DNA from: Mesaphorura yosii
Taxonomy: Eukaryota; Arthropoda; Collembola; Poduromorpha; Tullbergiidae
Reading direction: 5' to 3'
Length of the DNA: 64,000 nt
NCBI GenBank assembly: GCA_009869945.1
Contig: WIXG01000254.1
Coordinates: forward strand, 1 to 64,000
Position numbers and translations under genes: made by a program. Shown here piece by piece: positions 10,741-22,966 of this stretch. Below the pieces are notes generated by a model. That model ran no database searches and had not been told where the DNA came from. It saw nothing but the letters and a program-made list of their open reading frames with translations. Within the stretch, counting starts at the first letter, position 1. Every line of letters starts with the position of its first letter.

Positions 10741-11531
10741 TTACGAATTTGTGACATTTTCTTCGAACCGCCCTTCATTTCCTGGCGGGTCGTAATTAGC
10801 AACAACGTACGTCATTCCCTTTGAGTTGGATGCAACCCCAATGCCCATTCTGCTAGAGGATTTCCAGACGACCTGCGTAAAGCGCCCGGTCCCGGCCGTA
10901 TACCCGGGGTAGCCCCAGTCGTAGAGGGTGACCTCGTTGTACCAGGAGGCCACTGCGGCCTTCACTTGCTCACATTTGTCAATGTGGCCCGGTCCACTCT
11001 TGCTGTCGCTGCTGCAGTACAAATTTTCGCCGTATCCATTCAGGCTATGAATCATTTGGTCCATGCTCGCCAGGCGCTCGGCGTACGATTGAGCAATTTG
11101 GCTCAGCTGCAATGCAATGCAATAAACTTGATTTATCGTATGATATCACTTTTTGTAGAATTGAGAGTTAATTGCTAATTTACCGCTGGATCCAGCTTCA
11201 GTGCTCGGGCACTGTGTTTTGACCGGTATACATTGTGCATCTTCAGAGCGACTTCTTCGACATCGCCTGTTGCTGTGACCTCCTTTGTAGCTTCCGCTTC
11301 CAGTTCACCTTCCTCAGGTCCGGTCCCGGTTTCCTTATCCAATCCACGGCCTTTGACAAAGTGCCGCAGCTCGCTCACTTGCAGCTGCAGCTTCTTGAAA
11401 GAATTCTGCATTCGAATCACTTCGTGGTTGAGTTTGATAAAGAGATCCTCCTGCGTCTTCAATATCCGGTTGATAGCCTCCCGCTGCTCCTGCAGGCTAG
11501 CGATCAGTTGTTTCGTTTCTGCATCAGCCAT
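10741..11531 (-). CDS. CAP-domain (GAPR-1/SCP-like) protein with N-terminal coiled coil
   Basis: Exons 11531-11184 and 11106-10741 give about 237 residues. There is no signal peptide; residues 1-70 form a coiled coil (INRILKTQEDLFIKLNHEVI), followed by an acidic linker and a CAP domain. CAP motifs are the first helix (MHNVYRSKHSARALKLDPA), YGENLY, a WYNEV element and a GRFTQVVWKSS strand. In CAP proteins the last motif normally reads GHFTQ-W; here Arg replaces the histidine of the cavity tetrad. The N-terminal coiled coil and the cytosolic prediction point to a GLIPR2-like intracellular, membrane-associated protein rather than a venom-type secreted one. Confidence 0.85.
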
Positions 11532-12646
11532 TTTCAGTGAATCAAACAGCAGATCAGTGAACAGTTCGACACAGGAATTGTGTTGAAGCGAACGAATCGC
11601 AGTGTTTTCGTATTCAAACTTGAATTGAGTTCAGTTCGTCATCGAATGTAAATTGCAAATTCAAGAGCTCATAATGCTCAACCAATCGCAAAATCAGTCG
11701 TAATAATTCCAAAATGGTTACAACGCAATGATTTGATAAGCTGAAAAATGATGAGGGAAGTGACAGCTGACGGGTCAATCTCATCGGTGATAACCCCGAG
11801 CGCCAGCGATAAGTGTTATTGATAATTTATCGGAGTTGAGAACCAAGCATGCTTCAGAAAAATAAACAGCCGCCGCGCCAGTGCAATGCATCAATTGTTT
11901 TGTTGATGATTAAAGCAAGTTGACCTTACGTTGTTTATTGCTGCAGCATTTTTAGTCAGCAATTTGTCGAATTCCATCCTTTCCTAGTACAAGAAAAATA
12001 TTCGCTTGTGTATGCCTCTTATCAATTGTCAAGATGGAAATTTGCGAGATCGAACTTATCGAATTTCTTATGAATCTTCAAGTACGACCACCCCTGAAAT
12101 CAATGAGTAAAGAGTAATGACGTAATGAGTAATGAAGAAGAAAATGCCGGGGCCAATGTGCATGTGAGGAAGTCACAGAGTGGCAGGGGTCACTGAGGGT
12201 CAAGTAGAATTCTTGGAATTTATTTTTATGTCAATAAATGTGTACATCGATCGGGTCGGGTCGGGACTATTTATTTATTTAACTGCATTATTTGAGGTTA
12301 TTTACTTCGAAATCAAATTGCTTCTCTTCTTGCCTGGAATTCCCAATGCGCAGAAGTCGGTCCTTCCATGTTGTGGCTTTAGGCCTCTGTAATCAATTTG
12401 AAAACGCATCCCAGTACTATTATGATATAACATCCGATGACCTTTTCTTGGAGATCAAAATTATTTACTAAATTATATCTATTTTGCGAGAGACGGAACC
12501 TAAAATTAAAATTCCGAACGTTATCTGCTGAATATAACGGAAATGAAGTTTTTGAATACACGGGTACGACCAGAATCGCGCAGTACGAGAGTAGACTTAA
12601 GAGTTATCAGTTACACTTTACACTTTCGATTTATGTGCATGCGAGA
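11532..12646. other. Intergenic, nothing supported
   Basis: Upstream of the divergently transcribed CAP and receptor-kinase genes. Short frames at 12180-12561 have no domain content. Confidence 0.5.
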
Positions 12647-15600
12647 ATGCCCACTCTTACCCTACTTCAATTGGCGTTGCTTCTTCTCTGCTTCCGCGCC
12701 AGATTTTCTCTTGCGGGACCGGCGGGGTCTATCAAACTGCTGAAAGGTGAAGATCACCGGCCTGAAACAGAAACAGGTAACATCTGAATCTCCTAAGTTC
12801 ACTTCTTGATAGCATTTTTCAGACTTTGAATAAGATCCTTATTTGGTGGACGGGGATGACAGACTGCTCTTACGACTTTGGGGAAGACAAATGGGCTCCG
12901 TGGACAGCATCCATAAAATTCCATGCCCGAAATCAGGTCAAGAATTTTGCTCCAGGGGCAATTCTCGACGCAAGCACCATAATCACATGTAAGTGGCAGG
13001 TGCAGATTCTTCTTGACATGATTCCATGTTTTGCTGACCTCATTTTGCCTTGCGCAATGCGAAATACTTTGCATGGTATTTGGGTCACGCAATGATTTCG
13101 TAATTCGATATCGTCTGATAACAGTCGTTTTTTTAGACGGGCGATCATTTGTTGGGCTCGGGAATAAACTGGAGCTGCTGCCATTCTCCAACTACTCGGT
13201 GTATGTGGGGCGGACCGAATTTAACGTCACTCCCTCAGAGCCACTCCGAATCAGCTACGTCAAGCCGTACCCGCACTTGTATAGGGACTCGAAATATTGG
13301 ATGGCCAATCAGAATGATTTTGTTCTGCTGCACTTGGCTGATCCAATACCACAATTTACCCTGTCAAGCTCGACTGTCCGACCACTCTTCTTGCTGCCCG
13401 CGCGTAATTGGGACGAGATGTGGGACTTCATTTTAAATCCAAACGCTAGCAGTATAGTCGGCGGCTGGAAGAGATCCCGAGACCATGACCTCTTCTCGAC
13501 TGAGCTCAGAATGAACAGCTTCGAGTTTTGCGAACAGAACTGGAAATCAAAGGACGACACCAAGGAGTACAACTACACGAACCGAATTTGCGCGTATCCC
13601 ACTACCGCAGACCCAAACAATCCCTGCATTAGCAAAGACAGCGGAGTCGTTCTCAGAGATCCGGAGAAGAAGTACTACTTTCTGGGGTTCATCAATAACT
13701 ATTACAGCCACAACGGTTTTTGTGGTGCCAAATCTCTGCAAATTATCACGCTTGCCTCTCCCGAAGTGCTTAAGTGGGTGAGGAATGGCATGAGGTACGT
13801 TGAAATTAAATTCTTTCATTCATTCGTTTCATTTTGAAAAAGTTCAGGAGTTAAGCCCCGCCATTTCTTCTGTCAGTTGCGGTCCCTTAAAGTACGCTTG
13901 CCACGATGGCCGTCAGTGTGTCCCAGTGGAGTCCATTTGTGACAAGAAGGTGGATTGCAAAGACGGGAGTGACGAGGACTACAAATACTGTCGTGCGTTC
14001 AAGTACTGCCATCCTGAGACGGAGTTCGAGTGCGGGACCTACGGAGATTGTATTCCCAAGGCTAGCAATGGGAAAACTGCAGCAGTATGTAACGGGTTTG
14101 CAGACTGCCCGAATGGCGAAGACGAAGAAAATTGTGTTCTGACCTCTGACCCAGATTCAAACTCTAAAAAGCCAATTAGTAAGAAATACGTCAAACATTT
14201 CTTGCTATATTACTAAGCGCTATTTTACTTCCTTCATGACGCAGTTGGAGGCTTGGTCGGAGCGTCACTCGTCGCCCTCCTTTTGCTTCCAATTTCATTC
14301 TTCTTATGGCGAAAAATCCGAGCTCCATACCGCAACCTGACCGATGAAGAAATCAACGATTTCCGTTATGGCCACCCTGAGCTCGAGGAGGATCCGAACA
14401 ACTCTGTGCTGGACATTCGAAGGCTGTATTATGACACCCATTACGAGTACGAGGCCGCAGATTGCGACTTGGGCCACGTCATCGACTCTGGGGCTTTCGG
14501 CGTTATCCGATTTGCCAATTTGTGCGGGCACGTCGTGGCCGTCAAAATTCCTCGAGTCGGCAAAATTCCCGTCGACGCATTTATATCTCTCCTCGTTGAA
14601 CTGAAAATCATGCAGTACATTGAGATGCTGGGAGGGCATGAGAACATTATCAAGTTCCTCGGAGCCAACACAAAAAACATCCAAACACGTGAGTTAAGTC
14701 CGATAAATCTGGACCTCTGGCTACTGGCTTGCTGGAGAAACGACTTGAAATTGAAATTATATACTTAGATGTCTTGCAAGTCGCAATGGAGTACTGCCCA
14801 TTCGGTGATCTGAGGGGGTATTTGAGAAAGAACCGCCAGTATTTCACTCCAGCAGTTGGGCCAAGCTTGGAAAAGCATATCGGATTCGTTTCGAAAGGGT
14901 TTGAGTTCTCCATTATTCTCTGAGTTCATTAAGCCTTTCTCTGATACTCTCATCCTCATACGCAACTTCAACAGATACGTACGTTCTGAGGTCTTAAACC
15001 AGTTCAGTTCTTTGGACATGGCCAGATGGTGTCTGCAAATCGCAAGAGGGATGGCGTTCCTGGCGTCAAAAAGAGTAAGCGACTGTGCGACTCGACTTGA
15101 GCTTGGCCACGGTTCATAATTGGAATTGTATCGTTTACAGCTTCTCCACGGCGATTTGGCTGGTCGAAATGTGCTCCTTGATGCAAATCGCATTGCGAAG
15201 GTGTCTGACTTTGGACTCACTCGACAACTCTACGCTCGCGATGAATACACCACTAACAATGAGGTGACAGATTTCTGAGTCTTGATTGAAGCTTTACAAC
15301 CTAGCTCTGCTCTACTGTAAATGATTCTTACTCGACCTATTTAGAGAGAATTTCCGCTGCTCTCAGCCGCTCCAGAAGTCCTTGAAAGCAGTGGAAGGGT
15401 TCATAACATTAAATCCGATGTCTACAGCTTTGGAGTGCTTATGTGGGAAATCTGGAGCTTTGGCGCCGTCCCATGGGCCGAGTACCTTCAGTCTGGCGTG
15501 GCAGGACTCTTGCTACAGCTGAAGTCAGGCGCGGTGCTTGATCGGCCGGTCCACGTCAGCGAAGACTTGTACGCGTTGATGCGTAGGTGCTGGAGCCTCA

Positions 15601-15850
15601 ACCCTGAAGACCGGCCGGAGTTCCAGGAACTCGTCGATGAACTGGATGCGATTTACATTGTAATGCCTCATCTCATGAAAGCAGGACAGGAAGGTAATTA
15701 TAATGGTCACAATTTAACAATTTAATCCTTCTTTATTTTAGAGAATGGCCGCAACAGGCAACGAACCATACGTACATTCTGAACCAAGCCCGATTCCAGT
15801 GCCAACGTCAGAGCAGCAGCATGAGTGTGAGTTTTATTCAAGTTCAGTAA
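12647..15850 (+). CDS. Receptor tyrosine kinase with trypsin-like pseudoprotease and LDLa ectodomain
   Basis: A signal-peptide exon at 12647-12776 is followed by in-phase exons 12823-12988, 13137-13777, 13848-14178, 14245-14688, 14769-14898, 14975-15074, 15141-15263 and 15345-15693, plus a terminal exon from about 15742. The ectodomain has a trypsin-fold domain (FAPGAILDASTIIT, YSVYVGRTEF, NDFVLLHLADPI, SIVGGW, CISKDSGVVL). The His-containing AAHC motif is absent (STIITYGRSF), so it is probably catalytically dead. Two LDLa repeats follow (DKKVDCKDGSDED and GFADCPNGEDEENC), then one TM helix and a kinase. Kinase motifs are a glycine loop (DSGAFGVI), VAVKIP, EYCPFGDLRGYL in the hinge, HGDLAGRN as the catalytic loop, DFGLTR, APEV, DVYSFGVLMWEIWS and RCWSLNPEDRP. 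The signal-peptide exon ends in phase 1 but exon 2 needs phase 0, so the 5' join is unresolved. The last exon has two possible acceptors giving different short tails (stop near 15782 or at 15850). Confidence 0.8.
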
Positions 15851-16079
15851 CCAGCAACGGCAATTCAACGCTACAGTCGAGCTCGAATTGCTCGAACACT
15901 TCCGAAACAGAAACCTCAAACGACATGCATTAATTCTCCAGGAAATCCCTGTACGCACAGTCTTTTAGTTGGCTTAATAAATGTGAATTTACATATGAAT
16001 GGAGTCCACGAACCTTCTAATTTGTAATTATGTGCCTAATTTAAAAAGACCAGTCCAGAAAACTCTCAGTCGAATTATC

Positions 16080-17649
16080 TCATAAGGCTTTAGACGACGG
16101 CGACGACGTGCTACTGTTCCTGTTTCGAGTTATGTGTATTTTGACCTTGAAAGGAATCTTGCACCTGTACTTCCATATGCAACCTGCTACTGTCGATACC
16201 ACCCAAGCCCAGGCAGTGCCCGTGTGCTCAAGGACAAACACGAGTAGCGAGAACGCAATACCAAACGAGTACAGAATGAGCATAATCAAAAATCTGGACG
16301 CGATCGACAGCGCCTAACTTCGTCTATGTCCACACCAGCGCCAGTCCTGGTTCGGTTCCGCTTCTGATCCCTGGCAAACTTCAGACCCTTTAGAAGGCCC
16401 TCAAAGTGTTGTTGGATGCCAGAGTGAGACAGCGTCTCGAGTCTGGCTTTCGTACCGGCTCCTCGAGTGTGAATCGACGGTTTCACGTAAAACTTTTTAT
16501 CAATCGAGAGAATGGTCTCTTTCCCTTTGTAGATTTGGCGTGGATCGCGTTCAATTCCGTCATCATTTCATCCAACTGTCTGCTATTTGCTATGAAAAGC
16601 GACCGATTGCACTCTAGCAGGGTAGTCTTAATTTGCCCCATATTCATAAACTTTTTGTGTTGCATGAGAAAAGGAATGATCGGGTCGAACAGTTCGGTCT
16701 CCCTTCTCGTCTTAATGCCTCCGACCGCCTTTAAGAGAGAGCCAACTGTGTCTATGATTCGTTCGTGCCTTTGCCTAAGGATCGCCAAGAATTCTGATAC
16801 TGAACCATTGCTAACAGTCGCCGTCTGGTCTCCGTCTTCGAAAAACAGCCAGTTGACAGGACAAGATTGCATCCCCTGCACGTAAAGAGCTAAGAGCCTG
16901 TCACATTCTGACTTTCTACCCAGCTCATCCTCTTTTGGTTCGGATCTCGATTCGGCAAAGGTGAAGGAGCAAGATTCGTCGATGAGTGCGCCCTTGATGA
17001 GTACTGAGCCCGATTGCAGCCGATGATAAAAGACTCCAGGCAGCTGAAAGTAGAAGTCGGGCGTCCACATTTTGACTGGTTCCACATCTTCTCCACTCAG
17101 TGCGAGAATATGAAGGACTGGTGCTGCTCTTCTCATGTCAAAGCTGAAGGTAGTAACTCCAGAAGTGTGGAGCAGAGCCCAGTTATGGTTATAATGTCGA
17201 ACTATGTGCTGTACGTACTCAACAAAATCCTGCCCCGTCGCCGGTTCCCAAATGAGGAAAAACCCAAAGCAAATCTGCTTTCTGAGGTACATCAAGCGGG
17301 TTTGGTCACAAATACGCGTGTGATAAGTCTGGTTATTGAAAATGAACATTACTGGGCAACTCCCCACTGAATTATAAGGCTGAATTCCATTGGACGGCGA
17401 CACCGATGAAATTGCGACCGGATATTCGAACTCCAGCAGAAGTTGCTTCCACCAAGCTAACACAAAGATCTGAGTGTAGCAATCCTCGTAGTTTGCCAGA
17501 AACGGATTCAAGTTGACGGCATCATTGCCCTTATCCGCTTTGTCTTGAATGCGGACGCCGAAGTCATCATACGTATTCGAAGCCGAATGCACTAGGAATG
17601 TAGTGAATATTAGCAAGAGGAAAATTATGACTTTAATTGAGCCACGCAT
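16080..17649 (-). pseudogene. Ionotropic-receptor-like gene lacking the pore, frame-disrupted
   Basis: A 388-residue frame (17649-16483) starts with a signal peptide and an amino-terminal-domain-like region. Its end resembles the second ligand-binding lobe of ionotropic receptors (ECNRSLFIANSRQLDEMM). The similarity then continues in another frame at 16486-16286 (ETLSHSGIQQHFEGLL) and a third at 16289-16080, which carries a TM4-like helix (LYSFGIAFSLLVFVLEH). TM1, the pore and TM3 are not present between the lobes: the open frame runs straight through where about 120 residues should be. Two frame changes plus the missing pore suggest a decayed or deleted copy. If splicing rescues the frames it would be a pore-less receptor. 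Family assignment is from pattern recognition and moderate. Confidence 0.5.
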
Positions 17650-19389
17650 TATGGTTGAAAGTGAAACTGGAACAAATTAAACTTGAGTAGTACCACCCTC
17701 CTTGCCCGCCCGCGCATGTCTATCGTGAACTTGACACTGTCTTGGTTTACTGGTATTTACTTTAGAAGTGCGTTTTACTCTTTAGTAACTAACACACACA
17801 CATTTCCCAGCGCTTAGCGCCTCCCGCACGTGGAGTCGCTTCGGTCCGTGCATACACTCTCTTTTATCAGTAACGGATCGCATGGAATTGAAAATTGGAG
17901 CCGATTCAGAGGTGAACCGCAAGAGTCCACGAAAAACTTCCAAATTTCGTATCTGGTAGATAAAGAAACATTCAAGATGGACGCATGCGATCAGAATTAA
18001 AATATTATTGAAGTTCGTGGAAGATTACGAAATTAGAAGAAGCATAGAGTTTGAAAAATGTCATGTCAAACCACGCCTGAGGTTAAGGGAAATGGGCATT
18101 TGATGGTTGGAACTTGGAACTGATAATAAACTTGGAAGAACACGTGAATGAAATCTGATTAAACTTATCCGGTTGGCCAGACCTTTGAACTATCACAAAT
18201 CGAACGATAAAGGAGACGAGTTCGAGGAATTGCAGCAGCGCATAATGGCAATGTCATCCATTGAGAGAAAAGCATGGCATTGCATGACAGATTATAACTG
18301 ATAGCATAAAGCCTAGGCAGTGGACAATATTGAGTTGGCTTGACTTTGTCCTGAGTAAGTACACGACCCGGAGTCGGGATCCGGACTTTGCCGTCCATCT
18401 GGCTTCAATTTAATTTGTATTCACAAGTTCTGCCCGGGTCCAGAATCTAATATAGTCAGGTCTCGACTCTCGACATGTCTCGAGTCAATAACAATCCAAA
18501 CCTGTTTCGTTTACATTTTCTTTCACGCTGACAGCGACAGCCCGACTTTTATTAATGTCTTGTAATAAGTTCTACTCAAGGACAAAGAGCCAGACACGGA
18601 TCCGCATGTAAATAGGATTATAATTCTCGATTTGCGAATTCGAAACAACCGAACCGAAGGCTCAAGAGCATGATTCTGGCGGAATGCTTCGTAGAAATCG
18701 TTAATTCCACAATTTTTTACAACAAGTTTGCGCGAAACGCACTTTTCAATCAATTTAGAGTCAAGTCTAAATAACCTTTGATTCCAAAAACAAATTCACA
18801 CGCTCACAAGAAACAAACATGAACAAGAAATTGCAGCTGCAATTTCGCAATGACGCAGAGTTGCAAGGCACATTGCACAAGGAAAATGATACTTTAAACC
18901 AATCTCGTGGTAGTGACCTTGCCCTTTAATTCAGTTCAAGTAAAATTCACAGCACCTTAGGCCTTAATGTTTCCTCCCTCCTTTATGTAATTGCATCGCA
19001 TGAAAGTACAGGCAAGGCGAAGAGTGAACAAGAATTGCAAGATGAGGTCAGCTCTTTCTCTTTGTTGGCTCCTGGCCAGGGTGACCTTTGAACATGCAAA
19101 GTAACATGTTTACATAAACGTTAATTGCACGTAGCTGTAATTTTCCATACATAAAGTGTCTGGACCAAGAAAAAAGTCGATCATTTCCCCTTTATTCGAC
19201 GGACATCTGAAACCAGTTTTTGTGTAATTTGCAGATTTATTGCAAATTGCGTGCTCGTTTTTGTAACAGGAAAGTGAAGCGCGAAGAAGTCAGATCCAAG
19301 TCACAGTCGGTGTTTGTATGTGTAATTTGTTGTTAATTATAATTAGTAACAATACATGAGAAATAATACAGACATTACACGTGCCCTGT
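17650..19389. other. Intergenic, nothing supported
   Basis: This 1.7 kb stretch has only short frames on both strands, without domain content or convincing splice sites. I see no tandem repeats. Confidence 0.5.
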
Positions 19390-20258
19390 TTAGAAGTACT
19401 CAGTCATGAAGGGCATGTTTGCGAAGGAGTTGTTCATGATGTCCTTCGCAATCTCCGCAACCTGGTGCTCGAATTCCGGCCTGATGATTTCGTACAGCTC
19501 GCGCTGGTACTGGTTGAGGAGACGGTTGATGAGCGGGCCCGCGCGCTTCAGCGTCGGGTGCCGGGCAAAGAGTCCTCCGACTTGCATCAGCGAATCTTCG
19601 TAGTCGAGCTTCAGCTTCAGTTCGTCAATCTGCAGGATTTCGCGGCCGCGAGAGTCGCGGCCGATCTTGAATGTGGCGTCTCCTTCGACGTTGCCGCCGG
19701 AGACCTCGATCGAAGCCGGCCCACCGCCGATGAGCTGGAAGATGACTGGGATGTTGCCTCCGATCTCGTAGTTGGCTTCGGCGCGGATTGCCGGAGCACT
19801 CATCTTGAAGTTCATGCGACGGCCCTTCGTGTCCAGCTTGAAGTTGGCGTTCTCGAAGGCGCTGAGTCCGCGGATGACGATGGACGTGAAGCGAGCGTTG
19901 GCGACGACAGGTCGCAGGTTCAGAGTGTAGTCGAATCGCTTCTGTGTGTACGGGTCGATGGATTTTAGGTCGATTTCGGGGATCCCGTCAGCAAACATCC
20001 GAGTCATCGACTGAACGGTTTCAGTCAGGCACGCGCTGAGCTCCGCATCGTTGAGACCCTTCGGGCACTTCTTGATTGGGCCAAAGAACTCGTCAGTTTC
20101 TAAAATGCGTCAACAGTATTCAATTTTTGTCGTTCAGAAGTGCCTGCCGAAATTCTGCCAGGCAGAAACTTACCAACGACTTCGCCGGTGTATGCGGCTG
20201 GCGCAGCGATCGCGCTCCCGGCGAGCAGCACGACGAGTCCAAGTGCGAAAGACACCAT
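19390..20258 (-). CDS. Takeout / haemolymph juvenile hormone-binding protein (JHBP) family
   Basis: Exons 20258-20174 and 20099-19390 are in phase and give about 264 residues, typical of the family. The signal peptide (to about residue 18) ends at AIAAP. Two conserved cysteines near the mature N-terminus (KKCPKG and LSACLTETV) form the family's only disulfide. The body shows the alternating pattern of the JHBP/BPI-like fold: DPYTQKRFDYTLNLRPV, GGNIPVIFQLIGGG, EGDATFKIGRDSRG, and a C-terminal LLNQYQRELYEIIRPEFE. Family role: extracellular carriers of small hydrophobic ligands such as juvenile hormones. A well-spaced TATA/initiator lies upstream on the same strand. Confidence 0.92.
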
Positions 20259-20315
20259 TTTGTCTTTAGGAAGTAGCAATTGTCGAATTTGCTTCCAGGA
20301 TGAATTCGCAATTGC

Positions 20316-20353
20316 GACTGACTTCTTGTCACGGCCATGGTCCTCATTTTATA
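20316..20353 (-). promoter_or_regulatory. TATA and initiator of the Takeout-like gene
   Basis: On the minus strand TATAAAA (20353-20347) is followed about 35 bp downstream by TCAGTC (20321-20316), an arthropod-type initiator. The predicted start site lies about 60 bp upstream of the ATG. Confidence 0.6.
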
Positions 20354-22379
20354 CGTTTCCCAGGTCGGCTTCAACCTTCGACTTCTTCTTTGCCTTTGCC
20401 TTAGCATTGATTCCTCGCATACTGCTGCTGGTGAGAAAATCAGCTCCAAAGGTTGTGTTTGTGTATTCCTTAATTGAAAAGACATTGCTTTGATTACATG
20501 CTCGCCTGAGACTTGACTTTTTGCAATTTGCACGAATTCGCTAGCCAAAGCCAAAGACAACTTAAGACAAGGCAGCCAGCAAGCGGTAAAGCAATGCAAG
20601 GTCAACCAGTTTCCAGTTTCTGTTCTGACCAGCTTGCCTGGCAACTTCGAGTTCTCGGCCCGCACGCGCATGCTCGTGCTTCCATTATCCATTACATTGT
20701 GTGTCAATGATTGATTCCCGTGATCTTGTTAACAAGATGTAGCTTAAAGTACCTGCGCTGTGCCATGTTCTCGAACTTAAGTGCAGTCAGTATATGATTA
20801 CCAGCACGACACGATGACGACGGAGATGGAAACCCAAAAATGAAGCCAAAAAACTGGAATCTGTGCCACTGCCACGGCGAAGGCGGAAAGCAATAAATTG
20901 AATCCGTGACCGGTCCGGCGGGCTGGCTGGCTGTAAGTGCGTCAATCCCAGCTGGCAGCCGGCTGTAGGCATCTTCACATTTTTCATAATTCACGGATAA
21001 AGCAAAGAGCAGGCGAAGATTGCAAAAAAATAGGCTGTAATTATTCAAATCTGCGTGATAGGTGCATTATGGACACAGCAAGCGGGATTCGAATTCGAAG
21101 GCTATCGCGATCACCTGGAATGCCGATGGCATGTAATATGTGTAATTACAATTACACGAGTTACGCAAGACGACGGGACCTCCCCCGCACGAGGAAAAAC
21201 GACCGAGACGAGAAACGAGAAAGACAGCACAGGACAACTTGCGAACGTCAATGGAACTTGTTCCTGACGCTCACCGGCGTGACCTACGGCCTTGAGTTGA
21301 CAGATAAGAACTTTGGAACAGGATCTCGAATTTTGATGGCCCCGTCAAACCACGATCACAAAGTTTCGTTTGGCAAGCCGAACTCGGCACTTGTTTCTGG
21401 CCTGGCCTTTGAGCATTTTGAGATCATCTCGATTTCTAATTATTTTCCTCATCTTTAACTTCTCTTGGGCTCGTAAAACTGTTGGAATCTCAATTGCGTA
21501 AGTTGCAATTAGCGTCTGCGCATTCGCATGTGTGCTCGTAACAATTAAATTAATTGAATTCGAGTGCGTATTTTCGATTTTTCGATGGAGGTTGTGGAAA
21601 CCTGTTTATGATTTGTGTCCTGAGTCTCTTGAGGTGTGAAGAGTTCTTGTCGGAAGGAAGTATGAGTGCGCCATGTCATGCCGTGCCAGCACCAGCGAGC
21701 TGCTAGCCAATTGTAAGGTTATCTGCATTCCTCACGCTAAACGCTATGCTGGCAGAAGTTAGCAGTTAGCTTGATGATGATCACTTCCTCTCTTTTTACA
21801 ACAACCAACCTGTACGTGCAATAGAGTCGAATTAGCTTGACTGCTGCTATCACGAAGATGATGAAGCATGTCAAATGTAGATTCTGCAATTCAGCGGCAG
21901 CAATTCTATTTCCTGCCTTCCGCTGTGACTGTAGCTGTGACTGTGACTGCCCATTTCATTATGTTTACGACCAGCTTGTGCTAAAATTGATCTGAGTTCA
22001 TTGTTGTAGGCAACAAAAAATCTGCACAGTAATTTGTATTGTAAATTGAGCCTCATCATCGTTACACAATTCTTAATTACGTACGTCGCATTTCGCATTT
22101 CAAAGGTTATGCACAGAGCGTTTGCTTTGAAGGACACAACAATCGAATTTCCCATGCGAGCGTACTTTGTACTGTATAATTGCAATGCAGTGGAATTGAT
22201 TTCCTTCGTCGTTCGTGAGACGGTAGGACTCGCGGGGCTTGTGGCTCGCGTTTTTTATTCGGAACAGTAGAATTCTGTACTCAGTGCTCAATCAGTTCTC
22301 TTCTCTCATTAAAGTACGAGCACAGGCTAAACGTTAAACTCACGTTAAGTTGTATCGTGCTATCAGTCCCGGCTATGTG
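20354..22379. other. Intergenic, nothing supported
   Basis: Two kilobases without a convincing exon. Short imperfect GTGACT-type hexamer repeats occur near 21925-21950. Long frames such as 20937-21458 have biased composition and no domains. Confidence 0.5.
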
Positions 22380-22966
22380 ATGGCGATTGCAATCGGAAGT
22401 AACGGAGCTCCCGGGAGACTGGCACAGAAGCGGGCGCTCATCATCGTCGGAATCGAATGGGTAAGTAAATTCTGACTTAATTGACCAGCACAGAGCTTAG
22501 TTACTGACTCCTCAGTTAATTGAACCCTTCAACTCAGGTTTGGTTCACAATCTGCTCTGGTCTCATCATGTACTCATTAATCAAGAACTGGGACTACCTC
22601 ATCGCCGATATTGCCGACGGTGACCGGGATCTACCCGTCATGTACGGCGTCTCGAGTGGGATCCTCGTCTTCACGCTCGCCTGCAATCTCATTCTGACTC
22701 AGGGGATCATCAAACGTCGATATAATTTCATCTTCGCCTGGTACATCGTGCACGTGATCATGTATGTGTTCAGCGCAATCGTCTTCTGCCTCCTTGTATG
22801 TCTCATCGTCAAGCTCGGGGCGAACTACGTGGCCCCGTGCGCCATGTCAGCGGTCGTCATCGGCTACCGCACGTACTGTCTAGTCGTCATCGTCAGATTC
22901 ATGCGGGAGCTGCAGGAAGAGAAAAGGAAGCAGGACCCGTCTCGAAGTCTGAATGCGTTCATGTGA
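22380..22966 (+). CDS. Four-transmembrane protein of unknown function
   Basis: Exons 22380-22460 and 22538-22966 join in phase 0 and give 169 residues. Four hydrophobic helices are visible at about residues 26-45, 66-88, 97-120 and 128-147, with a short basic C-terminal tail (RFMRELQEEKRKQDPSR). Charged residues (NWD, DGDRD) sit in the first loop. The size and layout match small arthropod tetraspan families such as DUF4728 or claudin-like junction proteins, but I do not see a W-GLW-C-C claudin motif. No enzymatic residue pattern is present. Confidence 0.75.

Noticed and set aside
16406-16885. 159-codon plus-strand frame opposite the IR-like gene
   Set aside because: Shadow of the minus-strand coding sequence; no domain of its own.
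19381-19968. 195-codon plus-strand frame rich in Asp, Glu and Val
   Set aside because: Exact antisense of the Takeout/JHBP exon; explained by codon bias.
22100-22291. Minus-strand frame near the four-TM gene
   Set aside because: Short, no domain, overlaps upstream region of the plus-strand gene.
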